From NCBI RefSeq assembly GCF_030371825.1, contig NZ_JAUDDM010000007.1: 64,000 nt of DNA, one strand, 5' to 3'. Each line of letters begins with the position of its first letter. Position 1 is the stretch's first letter. Shown here in pieces: positions 18,901 through 28,006 of the stretch. The notes beneath the pieces are model-generated. The model saw only the letters and a list, made by a program, of their open reading frames with translations, had not been told where the DNA came from and ran no database searches. The stretch comes from Collinsella sp944321445 (GTDB taxonomy: Bacteria; Actinomycetota; Coriobacteriia; Coriobacteriales; Coriobacteriaceae). The translations under genes were made by a program, and so were the position numbers.

Positions 18901-21900
18901 GCCACCCGACTCAGCAATGCCGGCAAAGCCGCCCGCCGCACGCATACCCTGCACGAGCTTGACGTCGTGGGCCTGACCGTTGGTGATGGTGCCGGACACC
19001 ATGGCACCTACGTAGCCGCCGGAAGAGCCGCCCTTCATGGCGTTGGCTTGGCCCGTCTCCGCAAGCTGAATCCGGCCGGCAACCACGTTCATGCCATAGA
19101 GATAGCCGGCAAGAAGCTCATCGAGCTGGGCCTGGCCTGCCTCCGTCTCCTCGAAGTTCTGCGTTGCGAGGCTTGCGCCGTAGCCGCCATACTTGCCGAC
19201 GGCCTTAACCCATGCGTTCCAGGTAGCCACGTCGAGCTTTGCAAGCGGACCGTAGACTGCGGTGTTCTCCTCGGTGGGGTACGCCACGCCAAGTGCTCCG
19301 AGCAGGTTGTTGACGCTCACGAGATTCCAGAGCAGACCGAGGCTGCCCGTGCTCGCCGTGTCGCCTGCCTCCATGAGGCCGGTGAAGCCGCCGGCATACT
19401 CCGCGCCATAGACCGAGCGGATGCGAATGGCTGCAGCCTCACGCTGGGGCCCGTCATAGGTGTCGAGCACCGCATTATGGTTCTCGTCCTTCCAATCCTT
19501 GCTGCTGTTGCCCCAGATTTGACCGCCGACGTTGTGGCCCACGTAGCCACCGGCCATGCCGCGGAGCGTCGTGGCGTCGGAGCTCGCCTGTGCGCGGACG
19601 GCTCCGCCACAGGGAATGCAAGTGGTCTCGCTGTTGCGGATGGACGGGACGAATGCCTGGAGAACCGAGGCGAGTCCGTCTGTCCCGATGAGTCCGTGAA
19701 GCAGTCCGTCCTCATCCGTAGAGACATCGTCGAGAACGTCCGCGACATTTCCGGGCTCGACCTCACCCGCATAGCCACCCGCAGCCACCTGGCCGATGAC
19801 GTACGAGAAGTTGCGGCAGTTGGAGTCCTGGATGTGGCCACCGGAGATCTTCCCGGCAAAGCCGCCGGAGTGACCCTCGGCACCCGATTTGCCCGCGACG
19901 GTATCACTGCCGAGGACCGCGAAGCCATTGGCCGCGCCGATTGCGTCTGAGTGCTCGATGGTGGAGGCAACAACCTGCAGCGCACCAGCAATGTTATTAA
20001 GGGTGAGGTTGTTTCCAAGGACCCCAAGGCCCTTACCCACCGACGCGGCACTGCCGATGTTCATGTAGCCGATGTAGCCGCCGGCATAGCGGGCCGCTGT
20101 CACGGCGTAGGAGCTCTCGTCCTCTCCCTCCCCGAGGTTGAAATACGCGGAGCCATCCTGCCCCTCGAGGTCGGAAGGCTCAGTCACCGTTGTGTGACGG
20201 AGATGATCGACGTCGCTCGAGCTCACCTGGACGCCAGACCCGTATCCGATGAAGCCGCCGGCAGAGCCCGACTCGGCATCAAGGTCACGCAGGGCCGTCG
20301 CGCTGACCGCAAGGCCACGCTCGGAGGACTTTACGCCGGCACCCTTGATAGTGGGAATGTAGACGCTAAGAACATCGAGCAGCTTGGAGACGTCGATACT
20401 GATGCCACTGCCCAGACCCCCGAGGATGCTAACGCCGCCCGCAGCATCCGCCAGCGCGCCGGAGTAGACGTTGCCCCCAAATCCGCCGGCGTAGGCGCCG
20501 CCGTTCACGGCATCAAGGTTGTAGACAGCAAACCAGTTCTTCTCGTCTGTGCGCGAGGTGTTATCCACCGTGCCGCTCTCAAAGGCGCCAGCGAAGCCGC
20601 CCGCGCTATCAGCGTCCACGTGACCGCCATCGACAAAAGTGACGTCAACGTCAGTGTAGGAGGGCAGGAGGTAGGTGATGGCACCGAGGAGACCGTTGAT
20701 TTTAACCAGCTCAAGAATGCCGTCCTCGTCCGCAACATCCGCAAGACCTGATGCTGTGGACTCGCCAACAAAGCCACCAGCCTGTCCTCCCGGGACTATG
20801 ACGCCATCAGTCGCGCGAGCGCTTACTGACTTGAGCCTGTCAACTTGAGATGACGTCACCGCGGTGGCGCTGCCCAGTGCCACAAAGCCACCTGCCGACA
20901 CGGGTTTTTCTCCAGCTTCCTGGTTCTCTGCGGTCGTATCGCTCGAACCCGTCGCCAATACGCTCATGCCAGACTCGGCGCCAGACACCTTTGTTGAATC
21001 AATGGTCGTCTGCATAACCGAGCCAAGACTCAGTAGGCCGTCAACCTTCACCAACCCGAGACCAAGGAGGTTGAGTCCATTTGAACCAACAATGCTCCCT
21101 GTACCGGAGATTCCGATAAAGCCACCTGCATAGTTCTGGGCGCTGACGGATGCCACGCCGGCAACTGTCACGTCCTTGATGTTTCCTCCGGTAGCAAGGG
21201 CAACACCCGCGGCAGCACACTCATTGCCGGCACTTACCTCGATTGCTTCACTCGATACGCTGACGCTAGATAGCATGAAGGACATGCTGTTCTTCTTTAT
21301 GAGGTCAAGACCCAGCGTGTCGTTAAGCACGCCCACGCCGCTTGCAACATTAAGAAATCCTGCAATACCACCCGCATTGTCGTGAGAAGCTGAGACGCTC
21401 AGCTGCCCCTCGATGTGGACATCGAAATCTTTCATCTCCTCATCCGCGGGAACGCGCTTGCGCAGTTGCTCAGAGACTTCCTTCTCCCAATAGGTCTCTC
21501 CATCCGGATCTTGATCGAGCGTACCCGCAACAATCGTGCCCTTGCCCTGGCCGAGTAGGCCGCCCGCGTTGTCACCACTGGTCACGGTTACAGCAATGCT
21601 GCCGGAAGAAACCTTGGCACCAAGAATCACAGATTCCTTTATGCCCGCTACAGAGAGCAGAGGGCCCGCATCGGAAGAACCTGTGAGTACGGAGTTAAGG
21701 ATTCCGCCAACCGCAGAAACCACCGAATGATCTTCTCGGTCCGCGGCCCCAAGGTCAATTTCCCAGCCAAGTCCCGCAATCCCCGCGAAACCTCCCGCAT
21801 TTCCTTGCGCCGCTGTCACAGACAGGCTCGAGGCTTCGCTCTTCACACTGTCAACACCTGAATTGACCGCATACGAATTTGAAAGCGCCCCAGCAAATCC

Positions 21901-24384
21901 CCCCGCATACTGTTCCGAGGCGCTAACCTCCACTTTAGAGGCCGTAACGGATGAATCGTAGACGAGCGTTTGGGGCGTATTATCCCAAAGGCGAAGGTCG
22001 GCAACGTCTTCGAGCTTGAGCGTTCCTTCGATAGCGCCATTGCGAGCAGATCCAACAAAACCGCCAGCATAGTTTTTTGCCGCGATTGAGCAGGCCGCAC
22101 CCGATACGCTTGAGTCGTAGACTACCGTACCCTCAAGAAGGCCAACGAACCCACCCGCATAATCGTGAGCAGTGCCGCCCACAGATCCCGTTGTCGAGCT
22201 CAGCCCTACGATATGACAATCGGCAACCGTAGGCGAGTAGTACCCAACGGGGATGAGCTTACCAAGATCGATGATGTTGTTGCCCAAAAGAATGGTTATC
22301 AGGTCGCCGAGACCCAGGAACGGAATGATATTGAGCAATTCGCTCAGAAAGTCAACGAGACCGCCCGCCGCCGTCGAGAGCACAGCGTCGTACTTCGTCA
22401 CACCCTGCACAGCTCCGGCAAATCCTCCGGTCGTTCCAGCATAGTTGGTGACGATGGCGTTTCTTACCTCGCAACCGGAAATAGAGACATTGCCGATTGC
22501 TCGACCGACAAAGGACCCGGTAGCGAAGGTTGTCTCGTCAGCCGCTGCGGTATCGAAAAGACCAATGAGGAGGTCCTTTAGATTGGGAAAATCAACCTGC
22601 CCTAACGTAATAATCTTGAGCAAGCCAATAAGAATGTCGTAGACAGTACCGAGGACGGCCCCGACCCCTTGTAGCAATAATTCTACGAGGGAGGTTGAGT
22701 CCTCGATCTCTGTTGAGGAATTGGTTACACTGACGCTGTCAAGGATAAGAGACGAGACCTTAACCAGATCTCCCGTTGCAAACGTGACCTTATCGCCATC
22801 TCTAACGAGCCCCGTTGGACTATACAGCGACGCAAAGAAGCCAATACCGAGCTGTTCTTGTGGATTGAGGTTTCCAGTTTGATTGACTGTAACGTTAGAA
22901 ATGATGGGACGTTCATTTGTTGAGTTTAGAACATTGCCGCCTTCGTCCCACAGCGAGCTACCTGCGGCCGCCTTGGCGCCAATCATGGTGCCGGTAAACA
23001 TGAGAGGCTTCCACTCAGCATCCTCGGTTACCCCTTTTTCCGCGTCCTTACTCAGATCGATGTCGCGGAAGATAATGTAGTTGGCATCGGAGGAATAGGT
23101 GAGACCGGTGTTAACCAAACTGCCCGAGTCGCCAAGATTAACTCGGTTGTTGTTCTCGTCATAGGTAAAGTAGCGGTTTCTTGTATACCCCTCAATAAGA
23201 TACTGATCATCGTGATCGTTGAAATCGCTGGCATTTAGCTTCTCATTGGCACCCAAATCAGCATCGCCCGGGTACACCAGTTGCTTCTCTGCTCCCTCAA
23301 CCTCAACCCATTCCAACTTTGGGAAAATATACTTGCACACCTCTTGAACTGACCAAACTTGACCGTTGTATACTTTTTTCCCGCTGCCAATCGCACGCAG
23401 CTGCTGCTCGTTGCCGATGAGGATGTAGGTCTCTCCGTTGATTTCTTTTGTCACTTGGCCCACGTAGTCGCGGCCGTCGAGCTCGTCCACTGCGCGCTCG
23501 TCCGCCAGCAGCACCTTGCCGGTCTCACCATTCTCGCCGTCGGACAGGACCTCGGCGCCTTCGATGGCGGCGGCATCTTCTTCGGCTGTTGTGGTCAGCT
23601 GGTCGTCGGTCGCGGTTTCATCGTCGACACTCTGGGTAGACGTGCTCGCGGCGTCAGTCTCCTGCTCGCCGCCGTCGTCCTTCTCCTCATCGCCCGCAGG
23701 CTCTTCGGACTGGCCCTCGTCGGAGTCCTCTTCGCTCTTCTCGACAGACTCCTCCTCCACCGACTGCGGAGCGATCTGCTCCTCGTCGGTATCGTCCTCA
23801 AGGCCCTCGTCCCAACCATCCACATATATATACGTGTGCTCGGGGCTGTAGGTCAGCGGCTCATCGGAGCCTTCTGCGTAGACGGGCTGGCCCGTGCCGA
23901 AGGTCTCCGCGTCGCCGTCGCCCGTCAGCACGGGCTGGTCGGCGGCGTCGTCCTGGCGCGACACGGCGGTCTGTAGAGCGTTGTAGATGTAAATGGTGTC
24001 CGACGCGCCATCGTACAGGGGCTGGCCGTCGGCGGTGTAGGTGATGCGGGAGTCGTCGGAGGTGGCAACCTGAACGGTGCCGTCAGTTACTTGGGAAGAT
24101 ACCCCCCCCCAAGCGGTGTTTTGCGATGTAGCGTCGGCCAAAGACTGCTGGTTGTCGTCCTCATACAGGCCAGGGAGATCGGCCCCGATCGCAGTCAGCA
24201 GCTCGGCGCGCGCCTTGTCGGCGTTCTTCTCGCTTAGCTCGGCTGCCGTTGGTGTGGCGGCATAGGCAACAGCGGGCGCGAACGCCTGAAGAGGAAACGA
24301 AGTGCATGTGATGACCACGGTCATGACAGAGCAGACCAGTGGCTTAGCCCATGTACGCAGGGCTTTCCCGACCGTTTTTTTCAA
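15931..24384 (-). CDS. Giant LPXTG adhesin, probable pilus tip protein
   Basis: The 2,817-residue protein starts at TTG 24384 with a signal peptide ending near AVAYAA. A Glu/Asp-rich stretch follows at about 190-290. Then come some 2,000 residues of repeats built around AGGF(V/A)G with Gly-Gly turns, about every 60-100 residues, a GLUG-like beta-helical pattern. Near the C-terminus is a CnaB-like domain (VDLTLQKVWNDG to YTVKELTVDGY), then LPGTG, a hydrophobic helix and RQRRRR. It leads the pilus operon, with the pilin 64 bases behind, so it is probably the tip adhesin; the ligand is unknown. A G9 tract in codons 92-95 could switch the frame. Confidence 0.93.
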   Translation of the reverse strand: MKKTVGKALRTWAKPLVCSVMTVVITCTSFPLQAFAPAVAYAATPTAAELSEKNADKARAELLTAIGADLPGLYEDDNQQSLADATSQNTAWGGVSSQVTDGTVQVATSDDSRITYTADGQPLYDGASDTIYIYNALQTAVSRQDDAADQPVLTGDGDAETFGTGQPVYAEGSDEPLTYSPEHTYIYVDGWDEGLEDDTDEEQIAPQSVEEESVEKSEEDSDEGQSEEPAGDEEKDDGGEQETDAASTSTQSVDDETATDDQLTTTAEEDAAAIEGAEVLSDGENGETGKVLLADERAVDELDGRDYVGQVTKEINGETYILIGNEQQLRAIGSGKKVYNGQVWSVQEVCKYIFPKLEWVEVEGAEKQLVYPGDADLGANEKLNASDFNDHDDQYLIEGYTRNRYFTYDENNNRVNLGDSGSLVNTGLTYSSDANYIIFRDIDLSKDAEKGVTEDAEWKPLMFTGTMIGAKAAAGSSLWDEGGNVLNSTNERPIISNVTVNQTGNLNPQEQLGIGFFASLYSPTGLVRDGDKVTFATGDLVKVSSLILDSVSVTNSSTEIEDSTSLVELLLQGVGAVLGTVYDILIGLLKIITLGQVDFPNLKDLLIGLFDTAAADETTFATGSFVGRAIGNVSISGCEVRNAIVTNYAGTTGGFAGAVQGVTKYDAVLSTAAGGLVDFLSELLNIIPFLGLGDLITILLGNNIIDLGKLIPVGYYSPTVADCHIVGLSSTTGSVGGTAHDYAGGFVGLLEGTVVYDSSVSGAACSIAAKNYAGGFVGSARNGAIEGTLKLEDVADLRLWDNTPQTLVYDSSVTASKVEVSASEQYAGGFAGALSNSYAVNSGVDSVKSEASSLSVTAAQGNAGGFAGIAGLGWEIDLGAADREDHSVVSAVGGILNSVLTGSSDAGPLLSVAGIKESVILGAKVSSGSIAVTVTSGDNAGGLLGQGKGTIVAGTLDQDPDGETYWEKEVSEQLRKRVPADEEMKDFDVHIEGQLSVSASHDNAGGIAGFLNVASGVGVLNDTLGLDLIKKNSMSFMLSSVSVSSEAIEVSAGNECAAAGVALATGGNIKDVTVAGVASVSAQNYAGGFIGISGTGSIVGSNGLNLLGLGLVKVDGLLSLGSVMQTTIDSTKVSGAESGMSVLATGSSDTTAENQEAGEKPVSAGGFVALGSATAVTSSQVDRLKSVSARATDGVIVPGGQAGGFVGESTASGLADVADEDGILELVKINGLLGAITYLLPSYTDVDVTFVDGGHVDADSAGGFAGAFESGTVDNTSRTDEKNWFAVYNLDAVNGGAYAGGFGGNVYSGALADAAGGVSILGGLGSGISIDVSKLLDVLSVYIPTIKGAGVKSSERGLAVSATALRDLDAESGSAGGFIGYGSGVQVSSSDVDHLRHTTVTEPSDLEGQDGSAYFNLGEGEDESSYAVTAARYAGGYIGYMNIGSAASVGKGLGVLGNNLTLNNIAGALQVVASTIEHSDAIGAANGFAVLGSDTVAGKSGAEGHSGGFAGKISGGHIQDSNCRNFSYVIGQVAAGGYAGEVEPGNVADVLDDVSTDEDGLLHGLIGTDGLASVLQAFVPSIRNSETTCIPCGGAVRAQASSDATTLRGMAGGYVGHNVGGQIWGNSSKDWKDENHNAVLDTYDGPQREAAAIRIRSVYGAEYAGGFTGLMEAGDTASTGSLGLLWNLVSVNNLLGALGVAYPTEENTAVYGPLAKLDVATWNAWVKAVGKYGGYGASLATQNFEETEAGQAQLDELLAGYLYGMNVVAGRIQLAETGQANAMKGGSSGGYVGAMVSGTITNGQAHDVKLVQGMRAAGGFAGIAESGGAATLGSVKILGINLNLGQLLEAAEVFVPVIKNSSVEGYRLGMTVASQGAGSRSDDISHATGNAGGYIGYGAGVQIWGDGTTELGELGELVEVEGGSAAQDAQAAEEGDAAGCNVANLRRVVASAYAGGYAGRLTSGSTANVNTDGVSDGFIQGLLDEIIGNTGLTNLVSVLQATMSTVRGASVSAADEDWGFTVEAYRTGGKTTYPLAAGGFVGLAQATVMGERNGTDADRESACVTVNDLRGVEGGLYSGGFVGLAETGGVAEVAGGTGEGSSTSLLDILKLGSVEVIQAFQPFIYDGTVNGVADGVVVSAHTWDEGGLLGSKRMSGNAGGFAGTIMGGEVLRGVSNDMNSVSAPNYAGGFVGYTGKTGIADVEDVNALEQLGNILGLTAGVANVIGTTVEDSRVTGIPGGYTVASQGTAGTAPESGAGSDGTGEQIAGGFAGYADLAHITNCDAGNLKLVRSAQAAGGFAGKTSFAYLISAEADSSLVEGILMIVNKLLDALYADKLQDLDVLNITLPGKIGEQVLSLKLLADGTTVSLTLLGIHITVALDQVNKDDRSGTVVVTIGDSEIELDCGEDGKIDIEGSKAELTVNLIKGNRSEVTDCSVTGIAAGYDVFGGGATQTSEGLDTSGYAGGFVGHNNEGKLTGNEMLYADVVSGTAEKTGPFSGSTSYNSTYWFNSIEDIDQDNTYHVYRDASLVGLSVANTSNMNVAPSVYDTGVPGDATEATVENASWARFDVTNHKPVVGSNHGDWANATVTTEGGEEQDLEVYVSASKAKLMDDTAVSDNTGGLTPEPGDGQDPCEASVDLTLQKVWNDGILGALTRPKQIEVCIMATYGNFVRYVRLDASGSYELVAVEEGETPPTITLSADKDGSLWSETWRKVIEDLPVAVEGSDRAPQYVTYTVKELTVDGYVTTIVSDATEKVITITNTKQGMLPGTGGTGTAFIMAAGLMTLVVGGIWLDRQRRRRAAAQTVWRPTGTHFRD
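24102..24110 (-). repeat. G9 homopolymer in the adhesin reading frame
   Basis: Nine consecutive C on the plus strand read as G9 in codons 92-95 (Trp-Gly-Gly-Val). Loss or gain of one base would truncate the 2,817-residue adhesin within its first hundred or so residues. Such tracts are classic slipped-strand phase-variation sites. Confidence 0.85.
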
Positions 24385-24806
24385 AATCCCGACCCAACAC
24401 TATTCGACTCATGGATGCGCCCGGCTCCGACCCCGGGCATATGCACCCTGTTTGTACTGCTTAAATGATATCAACCCACTGTTGTAATGCAATAGCCTGA
24501 TGGTTTGTAATTTGTAAGATACCTGTTGGATTTGAAAGAGGTTGCATTTTGGTATATTTGATTGCAAAACAGTAAGCGCTTTTTGGTATATATCTGACCT
24601 GCTGGGTGGTATATTCTCAGCTTTTCATACGTCTTAAGGTTCAAAAGTCCTGCGTAGCCGCGGTGAGCGCTTCGCCATCCCTTGATTCAACCGTGGGTTT
24701 ATAGCTTGATGCGACATCGCACGCTGTCGAAGACGTCGCAAAAAAGAATCCCCCGGCAGCCAGGCTACCGGGGGATTCCCTATACCAGCGAAGTATACCG
24801 CTCGCC
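24385..24806. promoter_or_regulatory. Upstream region of the pilus operon with three GGTATAT repeats
   Basis: This 420-base non-coding, AT-rich stretch lies between gatB and the adhesin gene. GGTATAT recurs at 24551, 24585 and 24608 in one orientation, 34 and 23 bases apart, with related flanks (TTTTGGTATAT-TGA). That is close to whole helical turns, so a regulator binding direct repeats could use them. No confident -10/-35 pair was found. Confidence 0.35.
24746..24778 (-). terminator. Intrinsic terminator of gatCAB
   Basis: On the minus strand GAATCCCCCGGTAGCC pairs with GGCTGCCGGGGGATTC and runs into TTTTTT, 30 bases after gatB. Confidence 0.9.
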
Positions 24807-26492
24807 CTACTCCAGGCTCTTGCGCAACAGCTCGTTGAACAACTTAGGATTGCCCTGGCCGCGACTGGCCTTCATGCACTGACCGACCAGGAAGCCCAGG
24901 ACCTTCTGGTTGCCGTCGCGATACTGCTGCGCCTGGTCGGTGCAACGGCCGAGCACTTCGTCCACGATAGGCTGCAGCGCGCCGGCGTCGCTCACCTGAC
25001 GCATGCCGCGCTCGTCCACGATTTTCTCCGGGTCCTCGCCGCTCTTTGCCATGAGGTCAAAGACCTCATGCGCCTGGTTGGAGCTGATGGCGTCCTCGGC
25101 CAGCAGCTTGGCGAGCGAGGCCACCTGCGAAGGCGTGATGCCGCAATCGGCAATGCCGCCCTCGACGCCCTTCAGGTAGGCGGCGAGCTCGTTCACAATG
25201 AGGTTCGCCACCGCCTGCGCCGGCTTTCCGGAAAGACCCGCGGCCGATTCCTCGAAGAACGCGGCCGTCTCGGGGTCGCCCGCAATCTGTTCCGCGTCGG
25301 CGCGCTTGATGCCGAAATCTTCCTGGTAGCGGTCGCGCTTGGCGTCGGGCAGCTCGGGGATCTCGGCGCGGCAGTGCTCGATGAACTCGTCGGACAGATC
25401 GAACGGAGCCAGGTCGGGATCGGGGAACAGACGGTAGTCGTCGGCTGTCTCTTTCACGCGCATCACCACCGTGCGCTTGCGGCCCGGCTCCCAGTGGCGC
25501 GTTTCCTGGTAGATGATGCCGCCTTCTTCCAGCACCTCGGCCTGGCGGCAGATCTCGTAGGCGAGGCCGTCGTGCAGCGCCTTGAACGAGTTCAGGTTCT
25601 TGAGCTCGGTCTTGGTGCCCAGGCGCGTCTCGCCGCGGCGGCGCAGGCTCACGTTGCCGTCGCAGCGCATCGAGCCGTGCTCCATGGAGCAGTCGGAAAT
25701 GCCGAGCGTGAGGAAAATGCGGCGCAGCTTTTCCATGAACAGGCGCGCCTCTTCCGGCGTGCGCAGGTCGGGCTCGGTCACGAGCTCGATGAGCGGCGTG
25801 CCGCAGCGGTTGTAGTCGATGAGCGACTCGCTGGCCGCGGCGATGCGGCCCTCCTCGCCGCCCACGTGCACCATCTTGGCCGCGTCTTCTTCCATATGAA
25901 TGCGCAGGATGCGAATGGGCACGGTGTACGAGCCGTCCTCGTGGCGCTCGGGCAGGGCGAGGTTCGCGGTGTCGTACCCGCTCATGGCAGACAGCGCGCC
26001 GCCGGACGTGCCGCCCTCGCGCATCTGCTGCGCCATGGCGGTCGAGAGGCCCTCGGCGTTGGCCGACGCGCTTGCCAGGCTTTCCGCCTCCGCCTCACCG
26101 AACGCGCAATCGGGGCGCTCGGCGGCGCCGCGGCCGGTGACCTCCAGGTCCAGGCGGCCGTGCATGCAAAATGCCACGGGACCCTGGGTGGTCTGGAAGT
26201 TCTTCGCCATATCCGGATAGAAGTAGTGCTTGCGATAGAACATCGAGCGCTTCTGGATTTGGCAGTTGGTGGCCAAGCCCGCCTTCACGATGCTCTCGAT
26301 GGCGCGCTTGTTAGGCACGGGCAGCGCGCCGGGCAGGCCCAGACACACCGGGCACACGTTGGCGTTCGGCTCGTCGTCGTGGCTGAGTTTGCAGTTGCAG
26401 AACATCTTGGTGTCGAGCGCCGTGAGCTCGGTGTGGATCTCCAGGCCGATCACGGCCTCCCAGTCCTTCAGGACCTCGGAAAGCTCCTTCAT
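24807..26492 (-). CDS. gatB: Asp-tRNA(Asn)/Glu-tRNA(Gln) amidotransferase subunit B, with insertion
   Basis: GatB activates the misacylated tRNA and receives ammonia from GatA. Recognisable blocks are VIGLEIHTEL, the zinc cysteines in FCNCKL and CPVCLGLPG, FYRKHYFYPDMAKNFQ, the catalytic HMEEDAAK and the C-terminal GQCMKASRGQGNPKLFNELL. At 561 residues it is about 80 longer than usual. The excess is an Ala/Glu/Ser-rich insertion of about 75 residues between LDLEVTG and VPIRILRIHMEED (residues ~118-195). ATGA overlaps the gatA stop, and GGGAGGTGAG gives a strong ribosome site. Confidence 0.97.
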   Translation of the reverse strand: MKELSEVLKDWEAVIGLEIHTELTALDTKMFCNCKLSHDDEPNANVCPVCLGLPGALPVPNKRAIESIVKAGLATNCQIQKRSMFYRKHYFYPDMAKNFQTTQGPVAFCMHGRLDLEVTGRGAAERPDCAFGEAEAESLASASANAEGLSTAMAQQMREGGTSGGALSAMSGYDTANLALPERHEDGSYTVPIRILRIHMEEDAAKMVHVGGEEGRIAAASESLIDYNRCGTPLIELVTEPDLRTPEEARLFMEKLRRIFLTLGISDCSMEHGSMRCDGNVSLRRRGETRLGTKTELKNLNSFKALHDGLAYEICRQAEVLEEGGIIYQETRHWEPGRKRTVVMRVKETADDYRLFPDPDLAPFDLSDEFIEHCRAEIPELPDAKRDRYQEDFGIKRADAEQIAGDPETAAFFEESAAGLSGKPAQAVANLIVNELAAYLKGVEGGIADCGITPSQVASLAKLLAEDAISSNQAHEVFDLMAKSGEDPEKIVDERGMRQVSDAGALQPIVDEVLGRCTDQAQQYRDGNQKVLGFLVGQCMKASRGQGNPKLFNELLRKSLE

Positions 26493-28006
26493 GCGAGCTC
26501 ACCTCCCTTCCCGGCAAAATCGGGCGCAACGGTGAGCGCCGGGGCGCCCGTCGCGGCATCGGCGAATCCGCGCTCGAGCGCGCGGGCGAACATGAGCAGC
26601 GTGCGGTCCTTGAACGCGGGGCCCACCAGCTGCGCGGCCACGGGCAGGTGCGACTCGGCGCCCAGGCCCAGAGGCACGGACACGCCGCCGTTGCCGGCGA
26701 TGTTGATGGAGATGGTGTACAGGTCGGACAGGTACATCTGCGTGGGATCCGAGATCTCGCCGTGCTTCCACGCGGTGCGCGGGGACGACGGCATAAGGAT
26801 CACGTCGCACTTCTCGTATGCCGCAGCGTAGTCGGCCGTGATGAGCGTGCGGGCCTTCTGCGCAGCGTAGTAGTACTTGTCGTACACGCCGGAGGACAGC
26901 AGGTAGGCGCCCAGCAGCTGGCGGCGCTTGGCCTCGGCTCCGAAGCCGTGCGCGCGCGAAAGCGAGCTTTGCGTGTCGAGGTTGGGGCAGTCGGGCTCCT
27001 GGTAGCCGTAGCGGATGCCGTCGAAGCGCGCGAGGTTGGAAAACGCCTCGGCCGGACCGATGACGTAGTACGCGGCGATGGCGGCGTCCAGGTGCGGAAG
27101 GTCGACCTCCACGAGCTGAGCACCCTGGACCTCGAGCTGCTTAGCAGCGCCCTCCACGGCGGCGCGGACCTCGGGCGTGAGGCCTTCCGCTTCCATGAAC
27201 GCGGGAATGATGCCCACGCGGCGGCCCTCAATCGAGTCGTTCAGATGCTCGCAGAAGTCCACGGCGCAGTCCTGGCTCGTGCCGTCATAGGGGTCGCGGC
27301 CGGCGCCCACGAGCGCGTTCATGGCCAGCGCGACGTCCTCGACCGTGCGACCGAAGGGGCCAACCTGGTCAAGCGAGCTGCCGAAGGCGACCACACCGTA
27401 GCGCGACACGGCGCCGTACGTGGGCTTGAGGCCCACGACGCCGCAGAGCGCGGCGGGCTGGCGAATCGATCCGCCCGTGTCGGAACCGAGCGCCAGCGGA
27501 ACCTCGCCCGCCGCCACCGCAGCGGCAGAGCCGCCCGACGAGCCGCCGGGGATGCGGTCGGTGTCCCACGGGTTGTTGGTGGGATGGAAGGCCGAGCTCT
27601 CCGTGGAGGAGCCGAAAGCGAACTCGTCCATGTTGGCCTTGCCCACCGGCACGCAGCCGGCGTCGAGCATGCGCTGCACGCAGGTGGCGGTGTAGACGCT
27701 CTCATAGTTGCCCAGCATGCGGGAAGCGCAGGTGGTGCGCGTGCCAACGAGGTTCATGTTGTCCTTGATGGCCAAGGGCACGCCGGCAAGGGGCGGCAAT
27801 GGCTTGCCGGCAGCACGGTCGGCGTCGATGCGGTCGGCAGTGGCGAGCGCGAGCTCGGGCGAGACCTGCAAAAACGCCTGAACCGCATCCTCGCGCGCGG
27901 CGATGGCGTCAAGCGAGGCCTGCGTGACCTCGCGGGCGGTGAAGTCGCCCGCGGCAACGCCGGCGGCGATTTGTGCCGCGGTCAGGGTGTCGAAGTTCGC
28001 AGCCAT
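26489..28006 (-). CDS. gatA: Asp-tRNA(Asn)/Glu-tRNA(Gln) amidotransferase subunit A
   Basis: The 505-residue amidase has the signature Ser-cisSer-Lys triad: Lys in GVPLAIKDN, the Ser-Ser stretch in PGGSSGGSAAAVAAG and SDTGGSIRQPAALCG. It hydrolyses glutamine and channels ammonia to GatB. It starts in a TAATG overlap with the gatC stop and ends in an ATGA overlap with gatB, so the three are translationally coupled. Confidence 0.98.
   Translation of the reverse strand: MAANFDTLTAAQIAAGVAAGDFTAREVTQASLDAIAAREDAVQAFLQVSPELALATADRIDADRAAGKPLPPLAGVPLAIKDNMNLVGTRTTCASRMLGNYESVYTATCVQRMLDAGCVPVGKANMDEFAFGSSTESSAFHPTNNPWDTDRIPGGSSGGSAAAVAAGEVPLALGSDTGGSIRQPAALCGVVGLKPTYGAVSRYGVVAFGSSLDQVGPFGRTVEDVALAMNALVGAGRDPYDGTSQDCAVDFCEHLNDSIEGRRVGIIPAFMEAEGLTPEVRAAVEGAAKQLEVQGAQLVEVDLPHLDAAIAAYYVIGPAEAFSNLARFDGIRYGYQEPDCPNLDTQSSLSRAHGFGAEAKRRQLLGAYLLSSGVYDKYYYAAQKARTLITADYAAAYEKCDVILMPSSPRTAWKHGEISDPTQMYLSDLYTISINIAGNGGVSVPLGLGAESHLPVAAQLVGPAFKDRTLLMFARALERGFADAATGAPALTVAPDFAGKGGELA

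Noticed and set aside
15730..19950. A 1,406-codon open frame on the plus strand
   Set aside because: It is antisense to the giant adhesin gene, lacks a ribosome site and family features, and arises from the GC-rich repeat composition of that gene.
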